Origin: Myxocyprinus asiaticus
Taxonomy: Eukaryota; Chordata; Actinopteri; Cypriniformes; Catostomidae
Direction of reading: 5' to 3'
DNA length: 64,000 nucleotides
Assembly: GCF_019703515.2 (NCBI RefSeq)
Contig: NC_059387.1
Location: forward strand, 34,194,877 to 34,258,876
Of this stretch, positions 26,145 through 39,899 are shown in pieces. A model generated the notes under the pieces. That model worked only from the letters and a program-made list of their open reading frames with translations, ran no database searches and had not been told where the DNA came from. How positions within the stretch are numbered: position 1 is the stretch's first letter; every line of letters starts with the position of its first letter. Made by a program: the position numbers and the translations under genes.

Positions 26145-26318
26145 CGGTCTCAGTCATCATTCACTTTCATTGCTTCTATTTCCCCCATACAATGAAATTG
26201 AATGGTGACTGAGATAAACACGTTGCCTAGCATAAACTCCTTTTGTGTTCAACAGAAGATGAAAGTCACACAGGTTTGGAACGGCAATGAGCAATTTTGT
26301 GTGAACTATCCCTTTAAA
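26145..26318. repeat. partial 'agttcaccc' MITE
   Basis: The right arm (caacagaagatgaaagtcac, gtttggaacg, gtgaactatccctttaaag) is clear; the left arm is weak. Confidence 0.6.
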
Positions 26319-27265
26319 GCAAGAAAAAGTCAACAAATGAAGTCAACATGAAATAATAATGGACTCTATTCATTTAGTACGTATTCCTGGTTTATTGTGC
26401 AAGACTCATCAAGAAATGTTTGTGTCAACAATCTTTCATTAAAAATGAAATAACTTGCTCTGCCGCTTTTGTTGTTAGCTGACATCCCCAAGCACTCTTA
26501 TTTTTCAACCCCTCCTCTCCAACATCCTATCACTTTTCACAGTCTAATCAATTCCCGAAAGATCAAATCAAGTCCCGCCCTACATTTTTTTCTCATTGAA
26601 TATCCTAGTTCACTGGAAAATGCGTCACATTACAGATTAAAAAACACGGTTTCATGCTGATTTAAAGGTGCAGTGTACTATCTCTGCACCCACTAACAAC
26701 ACCAAAAGAAATTGCAAAATTAATGACAGATTTCCCAAACACTTCGTCAGTCTTCCGAAGTCATTTCACATATGAACAAGCAAAGCAATGTTGAAATTGC
26801 CACAAATTCACAGTGTTTACACTCATCTTGAAGTCACCCCAATGGCTGACTTATTCTTGAAGTATTGAAGCAACATATTAAGGGTTGATGTAATCAGGTT
26901 TTTGACACCTGATGGAAAAGTGCACCTGTATTGCACTCGCCCATGTTCAAAATGCAAATACAAGGCCAAGAATACTGCAGTCTATAATCAAAGTAGCCAA
27001 ACAGCATAGCTCTGTGGTTACGGGCAGGGTAATTTATTTCAAGGAGTGTTCATTCTGGACAAACAATGCCAGACATGACATCGGACCTTTCTTGGTAGTG
27101 CATGGCTGCAATTGTTGATGTGCTGCACGAGTCATGAGCTGCTTTGTCTCTGTGACCCTTGACATGTTGTTCAGCGGATTTTAGTTCTAGATTCACTTGT
27201 GTAAACGTCTGATGGAGTTATGGATGAAAATTGTGTTAAATCTACCAAATCTAGTAATTAGACTG
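26319..27265. other. intron, nothing recognised
   Basis: No repeat family or coding similarity seen on either strand. Confidence 0.45.
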
Positions 27266-27480
27266 TATTCCATGGTAACAACAGCCCTGCTAATAAAAAG
27301 CTTAAAAATACACAAGCTGGCTTGCTGATTTTAGCTGGATTTGTTGGCTGTTATTTAGTGGGCACTTCTTAGCCAACTAGGCTGGGAGACCAGCTAGAAA
27401 AGTTTGGCCAGGCAAGGAGACCATCTTAAACCAGCTAAGACCAGCTGAGGCTGGTTTAAGATACAGTATGTATTTATTTA
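27266..27480. repeat. palindrome-rich 'accagctaagaccagct' repeat
   Basis: ccatcttaaaccagctaaga followed by ccagctgaggctggtttaag forms a self-complementary block; aagctggcttgctgatttta lies to the left. A common dispersed fish repeat. Confidence 0.6.
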
Positions 27481-28230
27481 TTTATTTTGTCCACTGGCAA
27501 GGATAAAGGTTTGCAAAAACAACTCAAACTATTAGAGAAACAAGAGTTTTCCTTTTTTCTGACACCGATGTTCAGTGACATACTTCAGTTGTGTTATGAA
27601 ACAGAGGTGCCGTTTTTGGGAAAGATGATTCTTGGAAGCAAGGAAAACCTGTCGCATTCTTACTGTGATTCATGCAGACCAGGCATGCCCATTGTACTGG
27701 AGAGAAAATATGTGTGCTTAAAATGCTGAAGGGTTAGCATTAAGCATATTAAAACTTCTTGCAGGAAAGAAAAACACAGGACAGCAAATGTTTCTCCAAG
27801 ACAGCAATTGTGATTAAAGAGAGCAAATGAAGACTTTGCTAAAGTCTCCTGCTTCTCAGATGTTTCTCCTAAGGAAATAGCCCAAGACATCTCACACGTG
27901 TCTCCTCTAGAGTTTCAGAAGAGATCTCAACAATGTCTCAAACCGCGCTGAGATATTGCAATCAAAAGTCAAAGATCTCGATAAAAACTCAAACATTTCT
28001 CATCAAATTCTTCCAAAACCAATGATCTTTCTCACTATAAGTCAAGAAATGACTTTTGTCATTTTTTCTCTCCTGAGGAATCGTTGGTGAATCATGTGAG
28101 ATGAATTTAAAACTTCCCTGAAATATTACTGAGAAATCCATTACATCTCCTAATCTACAGTATGTAAGAGCAGCATCCGACCAACAAATATTTCATCTGG
28201 ATTAGCATTTACTGTACAGCAAAAGGTTAA
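27481..28230. other. intron, nothing recognised
   Basis: The 80-codon frame at 27,487-27,729 shows no domain. No repeat recognised. Confidence 0.45.
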
Positions 28231-28237
28231 CCCAACT

Positions 28238-28589
28238 GTAATAAATGTTCAGGTTGGGCAGATAAAGGAGGAAGTAGGAACCAGTTTCTACAGTTCATGT
28301 GAGTTCGTTTTATTCACAAATAACCAGCAATCACTGTACAGCTTCACTTAAAACACAAGACGGCTTTTCAGCTTCACACAACGTGGCTCTCTCTCTCTCT
28401 CTCTCTCTCTCAGAGGACAGCACGAAAACTCTGGTCTGTCTGTCTCTCTCTCTCCTCTCTCTGTGAACTGGCCATCTTTTTATCTCCCCCGACTCTCACT
28501 GTGAACATAGAGATGGTAATTAGTCACAATTCATCTCAGGTGGATGTCCTTACAGCTTTCTATCACCCCAGACCACGCCCTCACCTCCA
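28238..28589 (-). mobile_element. solo LTR, 352 bp
   Basis: Read on the minus strand it starts TGGAGGTGAGGGCG and ends ATTTATTACA (TG..CA), with an AATAAAACG polyadenylation signal upstream of the end. A 4-bp duplication caac flanks it (28,234-28,237; 28,590-28,593). Contains a (CT)n tract at 28,388-28,412. Gypsy-like by appearance; no internal retroelement genes adjoin it. Confidence 0.6.
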
Positions 28590-29635
28590 CAACAACATAC
28601 AATCAATAGTGTAATTGATAAGCTTATCAGAAAGTGACTTAATGCATTGAGGTTTTGTCAATATGGCTTGTGAAAAGGCAAGCATCAATGCTGATACCAC
28701 AAAATAAATAAACACACAACACCTAACCGAAGTGGTTGATAGCATGTTCTGCATGGTTGCTAGGGTTCTTCTATGTGTTGCTAGGGTGTTGTGGGCATTG
28801 ATTTCTGGCCAAAATCAAAAGTCTCAAGACATGGCATGAGTTCTACCATCTTTATAAGTCTATGGGATGTTTTTCACCAGTTTTATCATCCTCCAGACGA
28901 GACTGATCTCTTCGTAAAGTAACAGCACACCTCTCATCAACAAGCTGCATGATTTGAGGTAACAATCATATCTGTAGCACAAACACGCAGGATGAATTAC
29001 ATGCAGAAGTTTAATGGTGTTTTGAGCCATAAAAGATTAAAAAAAGATGTCAGTGTTGATTTCAGGAATATGATTCATTACACATTCTTCATGGAAAACA
29101 TAAGATGTGGAACATTCATTCAACCGAAGAAGGCCAGGAGGCACTGGGTTTATCTGAAACTGCCTTTGTGAGGCAATACACACAAAGGAAGCACTTATGT
29201 GCAGTGTTTTCTGGGAGTTGAGCACTTCAGATTAAATTACACTGCAGTGCTAAAAGCAGAGAGACTCAAGAACATCCCCCTCCACCCCATCATCCCGCTG
29301 GAGAACTCGCTGGTCAAACCGACCAGGTCAGAGTGATAAAAATAACATGAACCAAAAACACAGGTATTCTGGAACATATTGATGATGTTTGCTTTGTGAA
29401 ACTATTGCTCAACATTAGTTAGATTACAGCAGTTGATAACAGACTGGTAACAGACAGATAAAAATGCAGAAAGATAGACTTCAGGGTGGTAAACCTACTT
29501 TACGCAAGCATGCCAAAAGGAAGTAACGTACTCGTTCTAAAAAAAAAAATAGGATGTATATATACGTAACACAGCAGATGGGTAAAAGAGTTTTGTTCCG
29601 TTATCTCAATAAGACTTAGGGAATTTCCAATTATG
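28590..29635. other. intron, no gene recognised
   Basis: A short 'gttgctaggg' minisatellite piece at 28,740-28,800; otherwise plain. Confidence 0.45.
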
Positions 29636-29639
29636 GAGG

Positions 29640-29858
29640 TGTAACAGTATAAGGACGGGCAAGGAGGAGGCGGGAACCGGCTGAACAGTCAACATAAAGT
29701 TTAATCAGAAACTTAACTTAAACAAACACAGACACATATGCAACGTGGCCGTGTGCGTGTCTTTCTCTCCGGCGTTTCCGGGTGCCCCTTATCCCGCTCT
29801 CCTGCTGATCAGTTGATTCAGCGCTGGCCGTGCTGGCCTCTCTCACCTCAATTGTACA
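29640..29858 (-). mobile_element. solo LTR, 219 bp
   Basis: The minus strand starts TGTACAATTGAGGTG and ends TATACTGTTACA. A 4-bp duplication gagg flanks it at 29,636-29,639 and 29,859-29,862. An ATTAAA signal precedes the end (attaaactttatgttgactg). A LINE begins immediately to the right. Confidence 0.65.
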
Positions 29859-29898
29859 GAGGCAGATGGTTTTAATGTTGTGGCTGATCAGGGTATTA

Positions 29899-32448
29899 CA
29901 TCATGATGGCGCCGCGGATGGCCACCTCAGTGTGGAGCGCTTCTATTGTTTTGTAGTTTTTGTTTGTTTGTCCTGTGTTTGGTAATCTTTTTCCAGTCAG
30001 TTTTACCAGAGATGAACTGCTGAACATTCGACAGCATATACCAGTCAATCTTTTCCCAGATTTTGAATATTCGGACGTTTTGTTTGACATTTTAGTCAGA
30101 GGCAGGCTGTGTTGTTTCAATGCGCTATGAGACACAGGCGAGGGAGACAAGCAGGCGCACTGGTCAAGCTCCGTCGGCGGGGCTTTCGAACAATGCTGCC
30201 CAAGCATTCATCTAGCGAATCTCCGCTCTCTACCTAACAAAACGGACGAACTACATCTCCTCACCTGCACAAACAAGGACTTTTCAACCTCTGCTGCCTT
30301 GTGCTTCACAGAAACCTGGCTGAATGAAGCCATTCCGGACAGCGCGTTACATCTGCTGGGCTTTCAGCTGTTCAGAGCGGATCGCATCGCGGTGTTAACG
30401 GGGAAAACGAGAGGCAGTGGAACATGCTTTTACATCAGTGAAAGTTGGTGTACAGATGTAACAACATTAAAGAAGATGTGCTGTCCTAATTTGGAAGCAC
30501 TCTTTATTAACTGTAAGCCTTTCTACTCGCCGCGGGTGTTTTCCTCGTTTATTATGGTGAGTGTGTATATCGCGCCAAACACGTTTGAATGCGGCGCTGC
30601 AACAGCTAACTGATCAAATCACAGACACAGAACAACAATACCCGGACTCAGTTATTATTATTCTTGGGGATTTTAACAAAGCAAACCTCACACGTGAACT
30701 GCCCAAATACAAACAGCACATTACATGCCCAACCAGAGACAGAAATATACTGGATCATTGCTACACAACAATAAAGGATGCATATCGCTCTGACCCTAGA
30801 GCAGCTTTGGGACTATCTGATCACTGTCTGGTTAATCTTCTTCCAACCTACTGACAGAAATTAAAATCTGCTAAGCCTGTAGTAAGGACTGTAAAGAGAT
30901 GGACCAACGAAGCAGAGCTGGAACTACAAGCCTGCTTTGACTGCACTGACTGGAGTGTTTTTGAGGCTGCAGCCACAGACCTGGACGAGTTCACAGATAC
31001 TGTTACATCATATATCAGTTTCTGTGAGGATATGTGCATTCCTTCTAGGACTTATTTCACATTTAACAACGACAAACCATGGTTTACAGCGGAACTCAGG
31101 CAGTTTCGTCAGGCCAAAGAGGATGCTTACAGAGTTGGGGATAAAGTCTTATACAATCAGGCCAGGAACACACTGAATAAGGGAATCAGAGTGGCTAAAA
31201 TAGATACTTTGAGAAGCTGAAAAACAAGTTTTCAGCTAACGACCCTGCATCAGTGTGGAGTGGCATGAAACAACTTATGAATTACAGGACTCCTACCCCC
31301 AACCCTGTGGTGGACCAACAACTGGCTGACGACCTGAATGTGTTCTACTGTAGATTTGAAAGGCCCAATCTCACACCCCACACCTACTCTGACCTTCACT
31401 TCACACAAACACCAACACCTCCAGCAACACCCCTCCTCCCCCATCCTGCTACTCAACCTGCACTTAGGATCTGTGAAGATGATGTGAGCCACGGCTTTCG
31501 AAAACAAAGGATAAGGAAAGCGCAGGGCCCAGATGGCGTTTCACCTGCATGTCTTCGATCCTGTGCTAACCAGCTGGCCCCCAACTTCACACAGATCTTC
31601 AACAGATCACCGGAGCAGTGTGAAGTCCCATGCTGCTTCAAACGTTCCACTATCATCCCCATCCCAAAGAAACCAAAAATCACAGGACTTAATGACTATA
31701 GACCTGTCGCCCTGACGTCTGTGGTCATGAAGTCATTTGAGAGACTTTAGGAGGAACCCCCCAACACTGCCCCTCCCCTCCCCTCCCCCCAACCACCATT
31801 CTAAACAGCACTGTGGCAGCAGTGGAGTCATTCAGGTTCCTGGGCACTACTATCTCACAGGACCTGAAGTGGGAGACCCACATTGACTCAGGCTCAGCAG
31901 AGATAGTACTTCCTTCGCCAGTTGAGGAAGTTCAACCTGCCACAGGTGCTGCTGATGCAGTTCTACTCAGCGGTCATTGAGTCTGTCCTCTCCACTTCAA
32001 TAACTGTCTGGTTTGGTTCAGCTATGAAATCAGACATCAGAAGACTACAAAGGGCAGTTCGGACTGCTGAGAGGATTATTGGTTGCCCCCTGCCCTCCCT
32101 TCAAGAACTATACACTTCCAGAGTGAGGAAAAAGGCTGAAAAAAAAAAAAAAAAAATCACCCTGCCCACTATCTTTTTGAACTGTTGCCTTCTGGCCGAC
32201 GCTTCAGAGCTCTGAGCACCAGAACCGTCAGGCACAGGAACAGTTTTTTCCCCCAGGCTATCCATCTCATGAACAGTTAAATTGCCCCATTAAGCAATAA
32301 TTAATGTGCAATACACAGCTTAGTCTTTTTATATTATCCAGCACATCCTACCTCTTCTGCCATTACATTCCCTTGCACTGTACATAACCGATTTGTATTT
32401 AGATTTGCACTACGTATGTTTATGTGTGTGTGTGCATGTATATATGTA

Positions 32449-32490
<42 letters not shown>

Positions 32491-32845
32491 TTTGTGTATA
32501 TGTGTGTGTGTGTATGTATGTATGTATGTATGTATATATATATATATATATATGTATGTATATATGTATGTATATGTATGTGTGTGTGTGTATATATATG
32601 TGTGTGTATGTATGTATGCATGCATGTGTGTGTGTGTATATATATATTGTCTATTGTGTATTCTATATATACTTTTTTCTTTTCAATATTTATCTATTTT
32701 TTTATTCAATTGTAATTCTTTTTTAAAAGTTTTGTTGCTGTTTTTGTATTGTTTGTGTTCTGAAAGCTCCTGTCACCAAGACAAATTCCTTGTATGTGTA
32801 AGCATACTTGGCAATAAAGCTCATTCTGATTCTTCTGAATCTCTT
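29899..32845 (+). mobile_element. non-LTR retrotransposon (LINE) with APE endonuclease, internally deleted
   Basis: Plus-strand element of the jockey/L2-like group found widely in fish. Frame pieces: 30,299-30,613 (LCFTETWLNEAIPDSALHLL, an endonuclease block), 30,561-30,854 in a second frame with the GDFN motif and SDH near its end, and 31,253-31,750 leading into reverse transcriptase (PDGVSPACL, then NDYRPVALTSVVMKSFERL). At about 31,750-31,800 the rest of the RT palm, including its YxDD box, is deleted. Sequence resumes with FLGTTISQDLKWE and the C-terminal region at 31,922-32,215 (AVIESVLSTSITVWFGSAMK). Several stops and frameshifts are present. It ends with the 3' tail ggcaataaagctcattctga. 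The exact clade is uncertain. Confidence 0.85.
32415..32655. repeat. compound (TG)n/(TA)n/(TATG)n microsatellite in LINE 3' UTR
   Basis: About 240 bp of alternating purine-pyrimidine repeats inside the LINE. Open frames here are artefacts of the repeat. Confidence 0.95.
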
Positions 32846-32852
32846 CTGATCG

Positions 32853-32886
<34 letters not shown>

Positions 32887-32892
32887 TGTATA
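32853..32892. repeat. (GT)n microsatellite at LINE end
   Basis: About 15 GT units, then TATATATTG, directly after the LINE tail. Confidence 0.93.
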
Positions 32893-33276
32893 TATGTATT
32901 TTAATACCTTTTACTTGGTTACACCACTTTACATTTTTGAAGACATTAAATCAGTTTTTGTAGAAAATTCTATAATTGCTTTTCAAAAAGCTATGAAACA
33001 AGTATATAATTTTAACCTAACTTGACAAACGTGTTTTAAAGTAGATTTTTGAAAGTTATTTATTTTTATCATCTCGGACAACATTATTCGTCAACGAAAC
33101 ATCAATCGAAGTGTGGTAAAAATTATGCGCAAACATGCAAAAATGTGATCTCGTTTTTTATTTTGTGATTTGTTATGTTGGCATTTTAGGTGGTGCCTTG
33201 CAGTCCCAATTGGTTTAGAGGGTGATGGCAACTCATGGTTAAATACTGTAGTAAAACAAATGTCAGCACTGTACAC

Positions 33277-34054
33277 TAGTGGCCGACCGATATATCACAG
33301 AGCCCGATACATCGACTGATATTCAGAATTGTTTTATTATCGGCATCGGACAATATATTTTTCCATTTGGTCGATTAGTTTAAGGCAACGAGGGTGCAGA
33401 GAACTGACTGCTTGCATGTGAAGGAGCAACTGAGACAGTCACGGTTTGTTTTGTTGTTACGTGCCATCATATTACTACAATAATAGACCGGTGTGCAAAT
33501 TTAAACAGTCCGCATTTCAGAGCCGCTTTGAGCTCATAATGTTAACGTGCTCGCCTGTTACAGTTCCCTGTAACTTTTAACTGTCTTGTCTAATGATAAA
33601 AAGGCAAATATCAATAAAACTAATATCATATACCGTCTGCAAATATGCAGATATCTCGTTTAAACTGATGTAATTCACAAACCTCACAAAAATCTAGCGT
33701 TTTCTTCCCGTCCAGAATCAAAACTTTAGGATAAGGATCAAATGTTCCTCTAATAATTCACAGATCATGAGGGTCAGTCTGTGATAATCCAAGCAGGCGA
33801 TCCACGGTGTTTAACACATGCTCACATGCTGTGAGTCTCCGTGGTGTCATGCACAACGTGTCACGTGATAAGATGCGCGGACTGACGGTCTCAGAAGCGG
33901 AGGCAACTAAGACTTGTCCTCCGCCACCTGGATTGAGGTGAGTAACTGCGCCACCACGAGGACCTACTAAGTAGTGTGAATTGGGCATTCCAAATTGGGA
34001 GAAAAGTGGATAAAAAATAAAAATTAAAAATAAAAACATATCAGTTGACCACTA
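33277..34054. mobile_element. hAT-like MITE containing a SINE
   Basis: The left end TAGTGGCCGACCGATAT pairs with the right end complement TAGTGGTCAACTGATAT. Flanks ctgtacac (33,269-33,276) and ctgtcacg (34,055-34,062) are similar 8-mers, fitting a decayed hAT target duplication. The SINE at 33,770-34,035 sits inside. Confidence 0.6.
33770..34035 (+). repeat. 5'-truncated, diverged tRNA-derived SINE (family A)
   Basis: Shares gtcacgtgataagatgcgcg, gactgacggtctcagaagcg and gaattgggcattccaaattg with the other copies. More diverged, head lost, A/T-rich tail. Confidence 0.8.
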
Positions 34055-35838
34055 CTGTCACGGTGACTTTCAGTCCTAGGCAGACACAGGGTTTTCACAC
34101 ATTCAGGATGCATTCTTGTTTAATTGGTTCAATCTAAACCAGTAAGACAGGTCCTTTAAACCAAAACTACATAATCATCAAACACAATGAAATCTGAACT
34201 GAGAAACTAAATGCAACACCATTTAGTTTATCAATGGTAATAGACATAATATTTTTTCTGGTGGTGTACTGTAGGTGCTAGACTGCCAACACTATTTTAG
34301 TCCCAAATACAAGATCACAGTTTTGTGTGAACACTATTGTGAATGAATGAATGAATGGTGAATGAAATGAATGAATTGTGCCCCTTAGCATGGTATTATT
34401 CCTTAAAAAGCTCCAAAAGGACATTTGCTACAATTACTGTCCAATACAACACTTTAGATACACTTGCAAGACATTTTGTTGGGTATTTAAGGTTGTTACA
34501 TAACAGAAGCATCATTCAGTTAGGAAAGTGCTGCCACCTTGTGATGATCTACAGTAAACCATGTTGTTCTCTTTCAAAACATCTTTCAAAGCATATCTGT
34601 ATAAATTCTGTGCTTCCTTGAGTGCTTATTTTATACCCAACATGCCAACAAAACAACAGTGTGGAGTGAGACCTCAAAGTGGACACAGACACTCATTTCC
34701 TGGCAACATGACATCTACAGTAGTACATAACCCAACTTTCCACGAAGATTCTTTAGACCTGCAGCAAGATTTCCATGATTGTTTTTGGTCCATGAAACCT
34801 GTCTCATTCTTCCTACTTTAGGTCCCCAAAAAAAGTGCTGAACCATTATAGTGGCCAATTCTGATATCTAGAGAGCAGGGTGGCTGCTGGACGATATAAT
34901 GCTGGCGACAAAGACGTACACAACATTGCTGAAACCAAACAAACATGTATTTTACACAATATTTACACAGGATGCACTAAAGACATTGAACTCAGAAAAT
35001 GTTATCCATTGTCAAGGCTGTCAGTATATTTTGGGACTGATACAAAGAGAACTGACAGCCAAGCCATAAAATTGGCCAATTAATCAGCCTGACTAGTCGA
35101 TCTTTAATCTGACTCAGGTTTAAGTAACCAACAAAATGAGTTCACAGACATAGATTGCATGTCTCTTACAACAGATTTCCACCCCCTATGTGATGCATGT
35201 TGCCGTTTCTAAAATGGACCTGACCATACAGGTGTGGAAATGTGTCAAGGAGCTCAAACAGATGCCAGCGAGATGTCACGAAAAGTCACAGAACTGTAAC
35301 GCTGAGATCTGTGGCACGCGAGGAATTTACAGCAATCCATACGGCACATATAAAATAATGATTATAAATGACTTCCAACACATCACGGTCAACAGGTGGA
35401 CATTAACGGAGGTTTTTTCACTCAGGTGTTGACGGAAGATCAGTCGTTTTGGCAGAGACTGTTCTTCTCAAATGTCAGAGCTAATGCACGATTCACCTTC
35501 AGCTGTCCGTCATACACGACAGGATCAGGTGACACTTTTTTTGTCTTCTGCAGCAGAGGCCACATATCTAGAGAATTCTAGATTATCTCAAGAGTGTCAT
35601 TTGATCCTGGTGAGTGTGAGAACTGTCCTGAAATGAAACAAGGTGAGGTGGGGGAAAGCTGAAGGCCACAAGCCACAGCGGCTTACTTTATCGATATGAT
35701 TGCGATGGTTTATATCACTTTAGATTTAATAAGACTGACACAATTGCAGCCAACAGATATGACTCACAAATCTGTTCTTAGTATCACCAAAGGGTCATTG
35801 TCTAACAACCCTGACAGAAGTTTAAGAAATGGGAACAT
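34055..35838. other. intron, no gene recognised
   Basis: (GAAT)n at about 34,343-34,375. Short frames show no domain. Confidence 0.45.
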
Positions 35839-36490
35839 TTAAAGGAATATTAATTTACCTAAAAATGTGAATTCTATCTTAAATTTACTCACCCACTGTC
35901 ATTCCTAACTGTATGACTTTCTTTCTTTTGTGGAGCACAGCAGGAGTTTTGCAGATTGTTTATTCTGCTTTTTTGAAGTACTGAAGCCATCAAGCTCCAA
36001 AAATGACAAAAAAGCCCCACAAAAGTAGTCTATATGACTTCTTCAGTATATTCCAAGTCTTCTGAAGCTATTCAGTGCATATGGATTTCAGCAAATTCAA
36101 ACTTGACACAATCAGTTTAGAAACACAACAACTAACTCAGTGTCTTTGACATCAAACCTGGTGCCAAGTGTCTTTAGGCACCATATGAATACAAGATTTT
36201 AGAGCAACTGTGGAGAGCAAGATTTCCAACACAAATTTCAGTGCATTTCTTACACAAAGCTTTCATATGCCTTCAGAAGATTTGGAATATAGCGCATGAG
36301 TCCTATGGACTACTTTTATGGCCCATTTATGGTGCATTTTTGGAGCTCAGCAGCATCCGTCCCCATTTATTTTCACTGTATGGAAAAAAAGCAGTGTTAA
36401 TATTCTAACATCTCCTTGTACTGTATGTTCCACGGATGAGAAAACGTCATACAACAACATGAGGGCATTTCCACAAATGAAATAAAGTTA
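35839..36490. mobile_element. diverged 'agttcaccc' MITE
   Basis: The left arm (ttaaaggaatattaatttac, atttactcacccactgtcat) and right arm (gttccacggatgagaaaacg, catgagggcatttccacaaa) are inverted and diverged; noncoding interior. Confidence 0.55.
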
Positions 36491-37984
36491 TAACACCTAG
36501 CTGATCTTGATAGCATAAGCTTATTTATCGTTATAAGAGACGACCTGTTCCTTTCAACGCTTTAGAAATGTTTGAGAGACGGCGCATGCAGACATAATAA
36601 TACAATAGTCACAAGCCAAGAGCACGAGGCTCATGAGAATGGAAACTCCCTACAGTGGGTAGCGAACAGGACGAGGAACCTAATTCGAGATAGTTTCTCA
36701 CAGGGAAATGAATACAAATCGGGCGAGATGACTCATGCAGTGATTGTAGTGGTGGGCTTAACGCATGTTTCCAAACAAGTCATGGAAAAACACTCAACAC
36801 TCAGAGAGGTGAACAGAGCAAACCTAGTGAGCTGCCATACTGCCAACTGCCTAGATAGGCAGTTCCCTTCTAAAAGTGCATTTACAATCACAGCATTAAA
36901 TCACTAGAGATCAATGAGAGCTATAGGTAGCTGGGATGTGTTCTTAATCGACTGTAGTACCTAATAAATCTGGACCATATAAGCATCACTGTCTGTACCC
37001 CCATTTGTCCTTGCGACATTACGTTGCTGTGCATTTGCATAAAGTTGCAGCATATTCAAAGGTCTCTGTCACCTTAAATTGCCAACTCACATTAAAAATA
37101 AATGGTTTCCCATTACTTTGACGCTGCACTTCTTACCTTCTGCTCTAAAGATGTGATACTCTTATCACAAAAAAATACATAGCTCACTAAATATTCGCTA
37201 TGTAACTCACCAAGCAGTGAAAACAAAATGACCAATGGCACAAGAGCACAAAATTCTAAACTTACATTTCATGAGATATGATGTATAACAATAAGTTTAA
37301 ATGGACATTTGAGATATTTTCAAATTATCTGCACACTGGATGCATCTTGTTTATAATGTGACAGAAAAACAGTTTTGGTAACTGGAAACAGATCCCTTCC
37401 CTACTGTAAAGTACATGAGACAAACAGCCAACACAAATATATACGTGTTAAGGACGGCTTGCTTGAGTCAGCTGTTCACAGTATCCTGATGGAGAAATTT
37501 CCTCAGTAAAAACACTCTCTTCTCTTTTTCATCCTTCCTGACCCTAACTGGAGACCACCCTCCAACACAAGACCTCCAGCCATTAGGATCAAACCACAAC
37601 ATTGTGGAAACACAGAGGTCATGATGCTTTAACAGCAGAAACTGACCACATTTGTTTGCACAATCTCATCCATCCAAGACCTCAAGATTCACCATGAACT
37701 TCTAGCAACCCCTTAGTAATGGGGTCAAGATATGACCCCCACAGGGCAGATTACAGTAAAGCACTCATCTTATATTACCTCACAATAAACAGACACGTGG
37801 TGTGAGAAAATGAAAATAACACACTTCTCAGTAGAGTTCTGTTAACTCAGCACAGTCCCTCTGCTAATACTTCACGTGATATTTACTAAAAGTGTCCGGT
37901 ATCATATAACCTATGAAACCACTTCAGTGTACTTTTATTTACAACTTAAAGGAATATTTTAGGTTTATATACTTTCAACATATA
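36491..37984. other. intron, no gene recognised
   Basis: The 111-codon frame at 36,572-36,907 has no recognisable feature. No repeat recognised. Confidence 0.45.
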
Positions 37985-39421
<1,437 letters not shown>

Positions 39422-39755
39422 TATTGAGTAAGAGCCATGAAACCACAGAGTTACATATAAAGTTGTAAATAGATGGTCACTTATAACTTAATGAAGCATA
39501 AACACAATATTAAAAACAAACCAAAATACAATTTAATATGATGCATAGATCTTGAATCAATCTTGGAGGAAATGCAATGCTACCTCAAATACTTTTTCTA
39601 TCATCCTGGGAAACGGATCCAGCTGTTGTGGTCCGTGTGGATGCAAAACATATAGTACCAGTAGTTAAATTTTTGTAGAGGTGGGCATCAGGCTCCAGTG
39701 TAGGCTATGCCGTATCTGCGTAGATTTGTTGCAGAATTATAAACCGGCCTTTATA

Positions 39756-39899
39756 GGGCTTCAATATTGCTCAAGGTTTTGGAGTAGGACTTTTGTGTTG
39801 CCCTGAAGCTGGGAGTAAGGCCTCTACATTGCTCAAAGTGTGAGAGTAAGCGCTCAGCATTGTTCTAAGTCTGGGAGTTAGGGCTATGACAGCATCGCC
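39756..39899 (+). repeat. 31-bp minisatellite, about 4.6 copies
   Basis: Units start at 39,756, 39,787, 39,818 and 39,849, with a partial fifth. Each has the plan ggNcttcaatattgctcaag then tttgggagta; length is exactly 31 in four successive units while the sequence differs at many positions. Confidence 0.85.

Noticed and set aside
32393..33025. 210-codon plus-strand frame
   Set aside because: Translation is IYIYIY/VCVCVC from TA/TG microsatellite in a LINE 3' UTR, not a gene.
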